A stretch of DNA of 64,000 nucleotides, taken from Paracoccus beibuensis. Lineage in GTDB: Bacteria > Pseudomonadota > Alphaproteobacteria > Rhodobacterales > Rhodobacteraceae. A program made the position numbers and the translations under genes. How positions within the stretch are numbered: position 1 is the first letter of the stretch; every line of letters starts with the position of its first letter. The stretch spans positions 124,001 to 188,000 of the forward strand of contig NZ_JAOTBD010000001.1 in NCBI RefSeq assembly GCF_026162625.1. Reading direction: 5' to 3'. The notes beneath the pieces are model-generated. The model saw nothing but the letters and a program-made list of their open reading frames with translations. It ran no database searches and was not told where the DNA came from. Positions 18,611-28,080 of the stretch are shown here, in pieces.

Positions 18611-19549
18611 ATGGCGCGCAAGGGTCCCGACTTCGCCACCCCCGTCCGGCGCGTGCTGATCGCGCTGCTGGCGCTGGCGCTGCTGGCGCTGTTTCTCTTC
18701 TGGCGCATCGACAGCCCCCGGGCCGAGATGATGCGCACCGCGCTGATCGACCGGATCGTGCCGCGGTTCGAATGGGCGCTGGTGCCGGTGACGCAGCTGT
18801 CGCAGATGGTGTCGGGCTTCCAGAGCTATGCCCGGCTTTACGAACAGAACCAGGAACTGCGCCGCGAATTGCAGCGCATGACCGCCTGGAAAGAGGCTGC
18901 CGTCCAGCTTGAGCAGGAAAACTCGAAGCTGCTGGCGCTGAACAACACCCGCATCGATCCGGCGCTGACCAGCGTCACGGGCGTGGTGATGGTCGACAGC
19001 GGATCGGCCTTTCGCCAGTCGGTGCTGCTGAACGTCGGCGCGCGCGACGGCATCATCGAAGGCTGGGCCACGATGGACGGGCTGGGTCTTGTCGGCCGCA
19101 TCGCCGGCGTCGGACAGCGGATCAGCCGCGTGATCCTGCTGACCGACCCGTCGTCGCGCCTGCCCGTGACGATCCAGCCGACCGGTGAACGGGCGCTGCT
19201 GGCGGGCGACAACACGCCCCTGCCGCTGCTGGAGTTCATCGAATCGGGCGACAACGTGCGGCCGGGCGACCGGGTGGTGACCTCGGGCGACGGTGGCGTC
19301 TTCCCGGCCGGCCTGCTGGTCGGTCAGGTGGTGCAAGGCGGCGACGGCCGGATGCGGCTTCGCATGGCGGCCGACTACGAACGGCTGGAATTCCTGCGCG
19401 TCCTGCGATCGCACCCGGCCGAGGCCGTCGTGGACAGCGATGCCGTCATCCGCCGCGGCAACGAGGGTTTCATCGGCCCGCAACTGCCCGAATCTCCCGT
19501 CGAGGCAGCCTCGGCCAGCGACCCGCTGAACCCCGGCACCGTGCCATGA
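18611..19549 (+). CDS. mreC: Rod shape-determining protein MreC
   Basis: Periplasmic scaffold that links MreB to PBP2/RodA. The 312-residue protein has one N-terminal membrane anchor (VLIALLALALLALFLFW, residues 15-32), a coiled coil (about residues 72-108, YEQNQELRRELQRM) and the beta-barrel core with VGARDGIIEGWATMDGLGLVG. A Ser/Pro-containing tail ends the protein. It lies 24 bases after mreB and overlaps mreD by 4 bases (ATGA), so the genes are coupled. Confidence 0.95.
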   Translation: MARKGPDFATPVRRVLIALLALALLALFLFWRIDSPRAEMMRTALIDRIVPRFEWALVPVTQLSQMVSGFQSYARLYEQNQELRRELQRMTAWKEAAVQLEQENSKLLALNNTRIDPALTSVTGVVMVDSGSAFRQSVLLNVGARDGIIEGWATMDGLGLVGRIAGVGQRISRVILLTDPSSRLPVTIQPTGERALLAGDNTPLPLLEFIESGDNVRPGDRVVTSGDGGVFPAGLLVGQVVQGGDGRMRLRMAADYERLEFLRVLRSHPAEAVVDSDAVIRRGNEGFIGPQLPESPVEAASASDPLNPGTVP

Positions 19550-20067
19550 TCCAGCTGCCGAACCGCAGTTTCGTGCTGGGCACGCTGGTCTTCCTGTTCG
19601 CGGCCTGGGCGCTGTTGTTCCTGCGCCTCTTGCCGCTGTCGCAGGGCTTCATGGGCTGGCCGGGCCCGGACATGGGCCTTGCGCTGATCCTCGCCTGGGT
19701 GCTGCGCCGTCCGGACCAACTGTCCGCGCCGGTCGTCGTGCTGGTTGTCCTGGTCGAGGAAGTGATGCTGATGCGGCCCCTGGGCCTGTGGACCGCCATC
19801 GTCCTTATCGGCTCCGAGGCGGCACGATCGCGCGAAGCCCGTTGGCGCGACCAGCCATTCATGGTTGAATGGATCGGGGTCGGGGTGCTGATCGGCCTGA
19901 TGATGCTCGGTTACCGGATCGCTCAGGTGCTGTTCATGCTGCCGGTTCCGGCACTGGGCCAGGTGATCCTGCAATACCTTGCGACGGTGGCCGCCTATCC
20001 CGTCGTGATCTTTCTGGCGCGCTGGCTGATCGGCCTGCGCAGGATCCGGCGCGGCGAGGCGACCTGA
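19546..20067 (+). CDS. mreD: Rod shape-determining protein MreD
   Basis: A 173-residue inner-membrane protein with about five helices (VFLFAAWALLFLRLLPL, VLVVLVEEVMLM and later segments), the standard MreD layout. It partners MreC in the elongasome. The identification rests on position between mreC and mrdA, size and topology, because MreD sequences are poorly conserved. The ATG overlaps the mreC stop. Confidence 0.9.
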   Translation: MIQLPNRSFVLGTLVFLFAAWALLFLRLLPLSQGFMGWPGPDMGLALILAWVLRRPDQLSAPVVVLVVLVEEVMLMRPLGLWTAIVLIGSEAARSREARWRDQPFMVEWIGVGVLIGLMMLGYRIAQVLFMLPVPALGQVILQYLATVAAYPVVIFLARWLIGLRRIRRGEAT

Positions 20068-20086
20068 ACGGCATGACGAGGGTTTC

Positions 20087-22033
20087 ATGAAGAAATCACA
20101 GCGCGAAATCATGGTCAGCAATCGCCAGATCACCCGCAGGGGGCTGATGCTGGCGGGGGTGCAGATCGCGACGGTGACGACGCTTGCGCTCAAGCTGCGG
20201 TCGATGCAGCTGGACCATGCCGAGGAATACCGGATGCTGGCCGACGGCAACTCGATCAAGATCCGCCTGCTGCCGCCGGCACGGGGCCTGATCCTGGACC
20301 GCAACGGCCTGATCATCGCCAACAACGAACAGAACTATCGCGTGACACTGACGCGCGAGGAAGCGGGCGGAGAGGTCGCGCCCGTCCTGCGCCGCCTTGC
20401 ACAGCTGATCCCCATGCCGGAAGCTCGAATCGACGAGCTTCTGGAAGAGTTTTCCAAACGTTCGGCCATCACGCCGATCGTGCTGGCCGACCGGCTCAGC
20501 TGGGACCAATTCAGCGCCATCGCCGTCAACGCGCCATCGCTGCCGGGCGTGACCCCGGAATCCGCGCTGTCACGGGCCTATCCGCGTGCGGGCGACTTCG
20601 CCCATGTGATGGGATATGTCGGCCCCGTCAGCGACTATGACCTGTCGAAGATCGAGGATCCGGAACCGGTCCTGCTGCTGCCCGACTTCCAACTGGGCAA
20701 GATCGGCGTCGAGGGACGGATGGAGGAGGTCCTGCGCGGCAAGGCCGGTGCCCGCAGGGTCGAGGTGAACAGCACCGGCCGCGAGATGCGCCAGCTGTCG
20801 CGGCAAGAGGGCGAGCAGGGCGCGGCCGTGCAACTGACCGCTGACGCGGCGCTGCAGAACTACGCGGCGCAGCGCATGGGCGAGGAAAGCGCCGCCGCCG
20901 TGGTCATGGACTGCCAGACCGGCGACCTGGTGGCGATCTGTTCCTCCCCCAGCTTCGATCCGAACAAGTTCGTGCGCGGGATCTCCAGCGCGGATTACCG
21001 GGCGCTGATGGATCACGACCACCGCCCGCTGGCCGACAAGACGGTGCAAGGGGTCTATCCGCCGGGGTCGACCTTCAAGATGGTCACCTTGATGGCGGGG
21101 CTGGAGGCGGGCGTGATCGACGCCGGCAGCCGCTATTACTGCCCCGGCTATACCGAACTGGGCACGCGGCGCTTCCACTGCTGGCGGCGCGGCGGGCACG
21201 GGACCGTCGATGCCGTGAAAAGCCTGGAGGAAAGCTGCGACGTCTACTTCTATGAACTGGCGCAGCGGGTCGGAATCGACCGGATCGCGGCCATGGCGCG
21301 CAAGCTGGGCCTGGGTACCCGCCACGACCTGCCGATGTCGGCCGTGGCCGAGGGGATCGCGCCTGACCGCGAATGGAAGCAGGCCCGATATGGGCAGTCC
21401 TGGCAGATCGGCGACAGCCTGAACGCCTCGATTGGGCAGGGCTATGTGCTGGCTTCTCCCTTGCAGCTGGCGGTGATGACCGCGCGCATCGCCTCGGGGC
21501 GGCAGGTCGAGCCGCAGCTGATCCGGTCCATCGACGGGGTGCGGCAGCAGGTGGCGGAATATCCGCCGCTGGATATCTCGGAAAACTCACTCAGGGTGGC
21601 GCGGGCCGGGATGGACGCGGTGATGAACAGCGCCCGCGGCACGGCCCGAAGCTCTCGGATCTCGCGCGAGGACTGGCGCATGGCCGGCAAGACCGGCACC
21701 AGCCAGGTGCGCAACATCACCGCCGCCGAACGGGCGCGGGGCGTCATCTCGAACGAGCAGCTGCCGTGGGATCGGCGGGACCACGCACTCTTCGTCTGTT
21801 ATGCTCCGTTCGAGGCGCCGCGCTATGCGGTCTCGGTCGTCGTGGAACATGGCGGCGGGGGTTCCGCCGTCGCGGCGCCCATCGCGCGGGACATCCTGCT
21901 GTTCGCGCTGAACGGCGGGCTGCCGCCGCCGGACGCCATCCCGTCGGACCAGCGCGCCGCGATGGACGCCCGCCACGAGGCCATGCACCTCTACAAGCCC
22001 GAGCCCCCGCGCCCGGGCCGCAGCAGGGCCTAG
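20087..22033 (+). CDS. mrdA: Penicillin-binding protein 2 (elongasome transpeptidase)
   Basis: Class B PBP that cross-links peptidoglycan during cylindrical growth, working with RodA. The 648-residue product has a membrane anchor near residues 15-35, a pedestal domain (PPARGLILDRNGLIIANN, about 63) and the transpeptidase domain. The catalytic S-x-x-K is STFK in YPPGSTFKMVTLMAG (about residue 327), SxN is represented by SCD (about 384) and KTG by GKTGTSQV (about 532). Start ATG at 20087 behind GACGAGGG. Confidence 0.96.
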   Translation: MKKSQREIMVSNRQITRRGLMLAGVQIATVTTLALKLRSMQLDHAEEYRMLADGNSIKIRLLPPARGLILDRNGLIIANNEQNYRVTLTREEAGGEVAPVLRRLAQLIPMPEARIDELLEEFSKRSAITPIVLADRLSWDQFSAIAVNAPSLPGVTPESALSRAYPRAGDFAHVMGYVGPVSDYDLSKIEDPEPVLLLPDFQLGKIGVEGRMEEVLRGKAGARRVEVNSTGREMRQLSRQEGEQGAAVQLTADAALQNYAAQRMGEESAAAVVMDCQTGDLVAICSSPSFDPNKFVRGISSADYRALMDHDHRPLADKTVQGVYPPGSTFKMVTLMAGLEAGVIDAGSRYYCPGYTELGTRRFHCWRRGGHGTVDAVKSLEESCDVYFYELAQRVGIDRIAAMARKLGLGTRHDLPMSAVAEGIAPDREWKQARYGQSWQIGDSLNASIGQGYVLASPLQLAVMTARIASGRQVEPQLIRSIDGVRQQVAEYPPLDISENSLRVARAGMDAVMNSARGTARSSRISREDWRMAGKTGTSQVRNITAAERARGVISNEQLPWDRRDHALFVCYAPFEAPRYAVSVVVEHGGGGSAVAAPIARDILLFALNGGLPPPDAIPSDQRAAMDARHEAMHLYKPEPPRPGRSRA

Positions 22034-22037
22034 CGGC

Positions 22038-23177
22038 ATGTCCTATCTCGACTACCAAGTTGCACAGGTTCCGACCGGCTTTCGCAAGATCCTTTATATC
22101 AACTGGCCGCTGGTCGTGCTGGTCGTGGCGGTCTGCTGCATCGGGTTCCTGATGCTGTATTCCGTCGCCGGCGGCGTGCTTGAGACCTGGGCCGAGCCGC
22201 AGATGTACCGCTTTGCCGTCGGCATGGTGATCATGCTGGGGCTGGCCTTCGTGCCGATGTGGTTCTGGCGCGGGATCTCGATCGCGGCTTATGTGGTGTG
22301 CTTCCTGATGCTGGTCGCGGTCGACCTGTTCGGGACCATCGGCATGGGCGCGCAGCGCTGGATCGACATCGGCCCGGTGCGGGTCCAGCCGTCCGAGCTG
22401 ATGAAGATCGCGCTCGTCCTGCTGCTGGCCGCCTATTACGACTGGCTGGACCTGCGCCGCGTGTCGCGGCCGTTCTGGGTCCTGGTCCCCGTCGTGCTGA
22501 TCCTGGCGCCGACGGCGCTGGTGCTGATCCAGCCCGACCTCGGCACCTCGATCATGCTGATCGCTGGGGGCGGGATCGTGATGTTCGCAGCCGGCGTGTC
22601 CTTGTGGTATTTCGGCGTGGTCATCGCCGCCGGCGTGGGGCTTGTGGCGGCCGTGATGAAAAGCCGCGGGACCGACTGGCAGCTGCTGAAGGATTACCAG
22701 TTCAAGCGGATCGACACGTTCCTTGATCCGAATGCCGACCCGCTGGGGGCAGGCTACAACATCATCCAGAGCCAGATCGCGTTGGGGTCAGGCGGCTGGT
22801 CGGGGCGCGGCTTCATGCAGGGCACGCAGTCGCGGCTGAACTTCCTGCCCGAAAAGCACACCGACTTCATCTTTACGGTCCTGTCCGAGGAATTCGGCTT
22901 CATCGGCGCGTTTTCCCTGCTGACGCTCTACATGCTGATCGTGGGCTTCTGTCTTTATTCGGCGCTGTCGAACCGCGACCGCTTCGCCAGCCTGATCACC
23001 ATCGGCATCAGCGGCACGTTCTTTCTGTATTTCTCGATCAACATGGCGACGGTGATGGGGCTTCTGCCGGCCAAGGGGTCACCCCTGCCGCTGGTCAGCT
23101 ATGGCGGCACGTCGCTGATGATCCTGATGCTGGGCTTCGGCCTGGTGCAGGCCGCCCATGTCCACAGGCCGAGGTGA
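22038..23177 (+). CDS. rodA: Peptidoglycan glycosyltransferase RodA (SEDS)
   Basis: Polymerises lipid II glycan strands in the elongasome. The 379-residue polytopic protein shows SEDS hallmarks: GAQRWIDIGPVRVQPSELMK (about residue 105), the catalytic Asp region FLPEKHTDFIFTVLSEEFGF (about residue 270) and PLVSYGGTSLMILMLGFGL at the end. It begins 4 bases after mrdA and is the last gene of the rod-shape cluster. Confidence 0.97.
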   Translation: MSYLDYQVAQVPTGFRKILYINWPLVVLVVAVCCIGFLMLYSVAGGVLETWAEPQMYRFAVGMVIMLGLAFVPMWFWRGISIAAYVVCFLMLVAVDLFGTIGMGAQRWIDIGPVRVQPSELMKIALVLLLAAYYDWLDLRRVSRPFWVLVPVVLILAPTALVLIQPDLGTSIMLIAGGGIVMFAAGVSLWYFGVVIAAGVGLVAAVMKSRGTDWQLLKDYQFKRIDTFLDPNADPLGAGYNIIQSQIALGSGGWSGRGFMQGTQSRLNFLPEKHTDFIFTVLSEEFGFIGAFSLLTLYMLIVGFCLYSALSNRDRFASLITIGISGTFFLYFSINMATVMGLLPAKGSPLPLVSYGGTSLMILMLGFGLVQAAHVHRPR

Positions 23178-23181
23178 CGCG

Positions 23182-24090
23182 ATGAAGATCCGGTTTTCCG
23201 CCAGCGCCGAGGCTTGGACCAAATGGGCCCCCGTCCTGCGCGCGGCGCTGCCCGAGGCTGAACTGGCGCGCGACGGCGACCCCGCCAGCTTTGACGCGAT
23301 GATCTATGCCCCCGGCGGCGACATCACCGATTTCGCGCCATATCGCAACGTCCGCCTGGTCCAGAGCCTCTGGGCCGGGGTCGAGCGGATCGTGACCAAC
23401 AGCACGCTGACCCAGCCGCTGGCGCGGATGGTCGATCCGGGGCTGGCGCAGGGGATGGCGGAATACTGCGCGGGCTGGGCGATGCGGGCACATCTGGGCA
23501 TGGACCGCTATGCGCAGGACGGCATCTGGCGGAACGACCTGTCGCCCCCGCTGGCAACCGACCGTCAGGTCACGATCCTCGGCATGGGAGAGCTTGGCCG
23601 CGCCGTCGCCCACATGCTGCGCGGGATCGGGTTCGGCGTCACGGGCGTCAGCGCCTCGGGGCGCTCGGTCAAGGGGGTGGCGGTCCATCCGCTGGCCGAT
23701 CTGGTCCGAGTGCTGGGGCAGGCCTCGATCCTGATCTGCCTGCTGCCCGACACGCCCGACACCCGGAACCTTCTGGACGCGCGGCGGCTGGCGCTGCTGC
23801 CCGAAGGGGCGTGGATCGTCAATCCGGGACGCGGCACGCTGATCGCTGACGACGCCCTGCTGGAGGCGCTGGATCGTGGCCGCCTTGCCCATGCGGTTCT
23901 GGACGTCCTGCGGACCGAGCCGCTGCCGCCTGCCCACCCATTCTGGGCGCATCCTGGGATCACCGTCACCCCGCATATCGCGGCCGAGACGCGCCCCGAG
24001 ACCGCTGCCCCGGTCGCGGCCGAGAACCTGCGCCGCGCCATGTCGGGGCGGCCGATCCTGCACCTGGTGGATCGCGCGAAGGGTTACTGA
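23182..24090 (+). CDS. ghrA: Glyoxylate/hydroxypyruvate reductase A
   Basis: An NAD(P)H-dependent D-isomer 2-hydroxyacid dehydrogenase that reduces glyoxylate and hydroxypyruvate. At 302 residues it matches the GhrA subfamily. The Rossmann motif is ILGMGELGRAVAHML (about residue 133); the catalytic residues lie around NPGRGTLIADDAL (Arg about 217) and TPHIAAETRPETAA (His about 265). ATG at 23182 has GAGG in the rodA stop region, 8 bases upstream, suggesting coupling to rodA, though the functions are unrelated. Confidence 0.88.
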   Translation: MKIRFSASAEAWTKWAPVLRAALPEAELARDGDPASFDAMIYAPGGDITDFAPYRNVRLVQSLWAGVERIVTNSTLTQPLARMVDPGLAQGMAEYCAGWAMRAHLGMDRYAQDGIWRNDLSPPLATDRQVTILGMGELGRAVAHMLRGIGFGVTGVSASGRSVKGVAVHPLADLVRVLGQASILICLLPDTPDTRNLLDARRLALLPEGAWIVNPGRGTLIADDALLEALDRGRLAHAVLDVLRTEPLPPAHPFWAHPGITVTPHIAAETRPETAAPVAAENLRRAMSGRPILHLVDRAKGY

Positions 24091-24761
24091 CCCCGATCGG
24101 TCGGCGGCCTGTCGCCCCGCGCCGCCCGGGCCCGCGCCAGTTCCGCCGCACGCCCCGATGCGCGGGCAATGCGCGTCGCCATCTGCTTTTCCCGGCGCCG
24201 CTGATAGGCGCGGAAGACGGGCACCGTCAGGTAATGCGTGCCGACCGAGACGATCAGCCCCAGGATCGTCCCGCCGACGACATAGGGCCAGAAGATCTGC
24301 CAGAAGAAATCCTCGAGGCGCACCCAGTGAGCCACCTCGGGTCCGAAGACGGACTGGATGTTGTGCCAGATCTCGCTGGTAGCCTGTGAAAATTCCCGAA
24401 AAATGAAGTTCGGTGACAGCTCCCCCTTCAGGCCCAGGATCTCTCGGCCAAGTCCGACCGAGGCCAGCGCGATGAAGGGCAGGGTGACCGGATTGCCGAC
24501 GAAGGTCGCCAGCAGCGCCGCCAGGATGTTGCCGCCGATGATCCAGGCAACCGCCGCCGCCGACAGGAAGTGAAATCCGAAAAGCGGCGTGAAGGACACG
24601 AAGACGCCTGCCGCCACGCCGCGCCCGATCCGGTGCGGCTGGTCGGGCAGGCGTCGCAGGCGGTGGATCACATAGGTCCCGGCCCGTCGCCATCCGCCGC
24701 GCGGATAGATCATCTCGCTGGCTATCCGGCCATAGCTGCGGGGTTTGCGACGTTTGAACAA
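24084..24761 (-). CDS. DUF2062 domain membrane protein
   Basis: A 225-residue protein with the DUF2062 core: PHRIGRGVAAGVFVSFTPLFG (about residue 42), then GGNILAALLATFVGNPVTLP, typical of this small polytopic family of unknown function. Two or three further hydrophobic stretches follow (YVVGGTILGLIVSVGTHYLT) and a charged Arg/Ala-rich tail. The only reasonable start is TTG at 24761 (no ATG before the conserved KRRKPR region). Its 3' end overlaps the end of ghrA by 7 bases in convergent orientation. Confidence 0.82.
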   Translation of the reverse strand: MFKRRKPRSYGRIASEMIYPRGGWRRAGTYVIHRLRRLPDQPHRIGRGVAAGVFVSFTPLFGFHFLSAAAVAWIIGGNILAALLATFVGNPVTLPFIALASVGLGREILGLKGELSPNFIFREFSQATSEIWHNIQSVFGPEVAHWVRLEDFFWQIFWPYVVGGTILGLIVSVGTHYLTVPVFRAYQRRREKQMATRIARASGRAAELARARAARGDRPPTDRGQ

Positions 24762-24801
24762 GGGACACCCGATCCGATGGTATCTGCGGGCGGGCCGCCC
24801 G

Positions 24802-26946
24802 TCAGGGTTTCAGCGCCGGGTCCCTGACGCGGGACACCTGAGCGACGTCGCTTTCCGCTTCCACCGCGGTCAGCAGGTTGTGCAGGTGTTCCTGGTCGCG
24901 CAGTTCGACCTCGACCTCGATGCGATAGAAATCCGGCTTGCGGGCAATGAACTCCAGGTTCGAGATATTCGCCCCCTGCGCGCCGATCAAGGTGCAGATG
25001 CGCCCCAGCACCCCCGCATCGTGGCGGATCGTCAGGTTCAGGACGCTGGAATAGGCCGCCGGGTGACGCCCGTCGCGCCACTGGATGTCGACCCAGCGGT
25101 CCGGGCTGTCCTCGAACTCGGCCAGGACCGGGCAGTCGATGGCGTGGATCACCACGCCCGCGCCGCGATAGGTGATCCCGACGATGCGTTCGCCCGGCAG
25201 CGGATTGCAGCAGGGCGCGCGTTTGAAGTTGGCGTCGGCCTCCAGTCCCGCGAAGGGGCGCTTGCCGTCGATCTCGTCCTGGTGGTCGGCCAATTCGGGA
25301 TAAAGGACGGCCAGAACCTCTTTTGCGGAATTCTCGGCGCTGCCGATCCGGGCCAGCAGCTCCTCGGCCGTGGGCAGGCCCATCTGCTTGGCCGCCGTGC
25401 GCAGCGCCTTGTCGGTGACCTTGCGGCCGACATGTTCGAAGCTGACGCGCACCAGTTCGCGCCCCAGCCGGATGAAGCGGTCGCGGTCCTCTTCGCGCAG
25501 GGACCGGCGGATGGCAGCCTTGGCGCGGCCCGTGACGACGATGTCCAGCCAGGTCGACTGGGGGCGCTGGCCGGATGCGGCGATGATCTCGACCGACTGG
25601 CCGTTCTTCAGCCGCGTCCACAGGGGTACGCGGATGCCGTCGATCTTGGCGCCGACGCAGGAGTTCCCCAGCCGCGTGTGGATCGCATAGGCGAAATCGA
25701 TAGGTGTCGCGCCGCGCGGCAGCTGCATCACGTCGCCCTTGGGCGTGAAGCAGAAGACCTGGTCCTGGTACATCTCCATCTTGACGTGCTCGAGGAACTC
25801 GTTGTGGTCCTCGGTGTCGAAGCGGTCGGTCAACTGGGCGATCCATTCGGCGGGATCGACCGCGAAGGGGTTCCGGGTGCGCACGCCGTCGCGATAGGCC
25901 CAGTGGGCGGCGACGCCGGCCTCGGCGACCTCGTGCATCTGGCGGGTGCGGATCTGCACCTCGACCCGCTTGCCGTCGCGGCCCGACACGGTGGTATGGA
26001 TCGACCGGTAGCCGTTCGACTTGGGCTGGCTGATATAGTCCTTGAACCGCCCCGGCACCGCCCGCCAGCGATGATGGATCACGCCAAGCGCGCGATAGCA
26101 GTCCATCTCGCAGCGTGTGATGATCCGAAAGCCATAGATGTCCGACAGCCGTGAAAATGCCAGCTGCTTTTCCTGCATCTTGCGCCAGACGCTGAAAGGC
26201 TTCTTCGCACGGCCGAAGACATCGGCGTCGATGCCTTCCTTTTCCAGCTCGGCCCGGATATCGGCGGTGATCTGGCCGATGATGTCGCCGCTGTCCTTCT
26301 GCAGGCTGACGAAACGGCGGATGATGGAACTGCGCGCCTCGGGATTGATGACCTTGAAGGCCAGATCCTCGAGCTCTTCGCGCATCCACTGCATGCCCAT
26401 GCGTCCGGCCAGGGGCGCATAGATGTCCATTGTCTCGCGCGCCTTCTTGACCTGCTTGTCGGGGCGCATCGACCGGATCGTGCGCATGTTGTGCAACCGG
26501 TCGGCCAGCTTGACAAGGATCACGCGCATGTCGCGCGACATCGCCATGAACAGCTTGCGGAAGTTTTCCGCCTGTTTCGACTGCGCGCTGGAAAGTTCGA
26601 GATTCGTCAGCTTGGTCACGCCGTCGACCAGGTCGGCGATCTCGGCGCCGAAAATTGCCGACACCTCGTCCTTGGTGGACCGGGTATCCTCGATCGTATC
26701 GTGCAGAAGCGCAGTGACGATGGTTGCGTCGTCCAGCCGCATTTCTGTCAGGATGGCGGCGACGGCGATGGGATGGGTGAAGTAGGGCTCGCCCGAATGG
26801 CGGAACTGCCCTTCGTGCATCCGCATCCCGTATTCGTAGGCATCGCGGATCAGGGTTGCGTTGCTGCGCGGGTTATAGTTGCGCACCAGCGCCAGAAGGT
26901 CCTCGACGTCGATCATGATGCTGCCGAAGACCTCTGTTTCTGGCAT
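24802..26946 (-). CDS. rsh: Bifunctional (p)ppGpp synthetase/hydrolase (Rsh)
   Basis: Makes and degrades the stringent-response alarmone. Domains in order across 714 residues: HD hydrolase (LLHDTIEDTRSTKDE, about residue 80), synthetase (YGFRIITRCEMDCYRALG and SNGYRSIHTTVSG, about 235-310), TGS (IDFAYAIHTRLGNSCVGAKI, about 400), a helical/zinc-finger region and a C-terminal ACT domain. The intact HDxxED motif predicts hydrolase activity as well as synthesis, as in the single Rsh of most alphaproteobacteria. It lies 11 bases after rpoZ, a common pairing. The start is ATG 26946; ATG 26916 is possible. Confidence 0.95.
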   Translation of the reverse strand: MPETEVFGSIMIDVEDLLALVRNYNPRSNATLIRDAYEYGMRMHEGQFRHSGEPYFTHPIAVAAILTEMRLDDATIVTALLHDTIEDTRSTKDEVSAIFGAEIADLVDGVTKLTNLELSSAQSKQAENFRKLFMAMSRDMRVILVKLADRLHNMRTIRSMRPDKQVKKARETMDIYAPLAGRMGMQWMREELEDLAFKVINPEARSSIIRRFVSLQKDSGDIIGQITADIRAELEKEGIDADVFGRAKKPFSVWRKMQEKQLAFSRLSDIYGFRIITRCEMDCYRALGVIHHRWRAVPGRFKDYISQPKSNGYRSIHTTVSGRDGKRVEVQIRTRQMHEVAEAGVAAHWAYRDGVRTRNPFAVDPAEWIAQLTDRFDTEDHNEFLEHVKMEMYQDQVFCFTPKGDVMQLPRGATPIDFAYAIHTRLGNSCVGAKIDGIRVPLWTRLKNGQSVEIIAASGQRPQSTWLDIVVTGRAKAAIRRSLREEDRDRFIRLGRELVRVSFEHVGRKVTDKALRTAAKQMGLPTAEELLARIGSAENSAKEVLAVLYPELADHQDEIDGKRPFAGLEADANFKRAPCCNPLPGERIVGITYRGAGVVIHAIDCPVLAEFEDSPDRWVDIQWRDGRHPAAYSSVLNLTIRHDAGVLGRICTLIGAQGANISNLEFIARKPDFYRIEVEVELRDQEHLHNLLTAVEAESDVAQVSRVRDPALKP

Positions 26947-26957
26947 TCCGTCCGGGA

Positions 26958-27314
26958 TCAGCTGCGCTGGTTGGCTTCCAGCATCATGCGCAGCATACGT
27001 TCCTCGGACTCCTCGTCGGCGGGCTTGGGACGGTCCACCTCGGCGCCCAGAAGCAGCGCCATCGCGTCTTCCTCGGGCTCGTCGACCTCGATCTGGGTCT
27101 GGGTGGATTCGATCATCCGCTCGCGCAGCTCGTCCACGGGCTGGGTTTCCTCGGCGATTTCGCGCAGGGCGACCACCGGGTTCTTGTCGTTGTCGCGGTC
27201 GACGGTCGGCGCGCTGCCGGCCGTGATCTCGCGTGCGCGATGCGAGGCGAGCATCACCAGATCAAAGCGGTTGGGAACCTTGTCGACGCAGTCTTCAACC
27301 GTTACGCGGGCCAT
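26958..27314 (-). CDS. rpoZ: RNA polymerase subunit omega
   Basis: A small RNA polymerase subunit that helps beta-prime assembly and contributes to ppGpp binding. The 118-residue product starts [20 protein letters not shown], the diagnostic N-terminus, with [30 protein letters not shown] following. The acidic C-terminal tail is usual in alphaproteobacteria. Next to rsh, linking it to the stringent response. Start ATG at 27314. Confidence 0.97.
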   Translation of the reverse strand: MARVTVEDCVDKVPNRFDLVMLASHRAREITAGSAPTVDRDNDKNPVVALREIAEETQPVDELRERMIESTQTQIEVDEPEEDAMALLLGAEVDRPKPADEESEERMLRMMLEANQRS

Positions 27315-27360
27315 GAATCACCTGTGCAGTTGCGAATCGGACATTCGGGGCGAAAAGGGA

Positions 27361-27972
27361 CTACTGTTCGCTTGGGCGCCGGATGTCAAGGTCCGACGTC
27401 CCCATCGGCACCATCCCCTCCAGTGCCTCGGGCCGCAGCGCGGCCAGCATGTCCGACACGCTCTGCCCCGTCAGCGGGTGGCGCCAGCCGGGCGCGATCT
27501 CGGCCAGCGGCGCAAGGACGAAGGCGCGGTCCTGCAGGCGCGGGTGCGGAAGGATCAGCCGGTCCGGCGCCAGGGTCCGCTGCGCCTGCGGGTCCAGCCC
27601 CATCCAGCGCCGCAGGTGATCGGCATTCGGCAGGATGCGGTCGTCCATCGCGACCAGGTCCAGGTCCAGGGACCGTGCCGACCAGCGCCCGCCGGACCGG
27701 TCGCGCCCGAACTCGGCCTCGATCCGGTGCAGGTGGGCCAGCACCTCGTCCGGCGGCAGGTCGGTCCGGATCGTCGCGGCGGCGTTCACAAAGTCGGGAC
27801 CGCTGCCCGTCGGAACGGCAGGAGTCCGCCAGAACCGGCTCAGCGCAGATATTGAAATGCCGGGGCCACTATGCAGAATGTTCAGGGCCGCACGCAGGGT
27901 CGCCCTTGGATCCCGCTGCGACAGAGGAAGATTGGCACCCAGAGCAACGATACCAAAAGACAGCTTAACCAC
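27361..27972 (-). CDS. folK: 2-amino-4-hydroxy-6-hydroxymethyldihydropteridine pyrophosphokinase
   Basis: Transfers pyrophosphate from ATP to the pterin in folate synthesis. The 203-residue protein has the HPPK motifs: VALGANLPLSQRDPRATLRA at the N-terminus, FVNAAATIRTDLPPDEVLAHLHRIEAEFGR and the RWSARSLDLDLVAMDD signature (about residue 100). GTG at 27972 is preferred because GAGGAGAAAGC precedes it directly. The enzyme is usually about 160 residues; the extra C-terminal 40 residues look unstructured. It stands 46 bases upstream of rpoZ and diverges from the NYN-domain gene. Confidence 0.93.
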   Translation of the reverse strand: MVKLSFGIVALGANLPLSQRDPRATLRAALNILHSGPGISISALSRFWRTPAVPTGSGPDFVNAAATIRTDLPPDEVLAHLHRIEAEFGRDRSGGRWSARSLDLDLVAMDDRILPNADHLRRWMGLDPQAQRTLAPDRLILPHPRLQDRAFVLAPLAEIAPGWRHPLTGQSVSDMLAALRPEALEGMVPMGTSDLDIRRPSEQ

Positions 27973-28080
27973 GCTTTCTCCTCTATAATACAGGTTCAAG
28001 GCGACGGACAGGCCGCGCGGGCCCCTCACCCTGGCAGTTTGTCCCGCCTTGCAAGAAGAACTCCGACAAAGGCAACACCG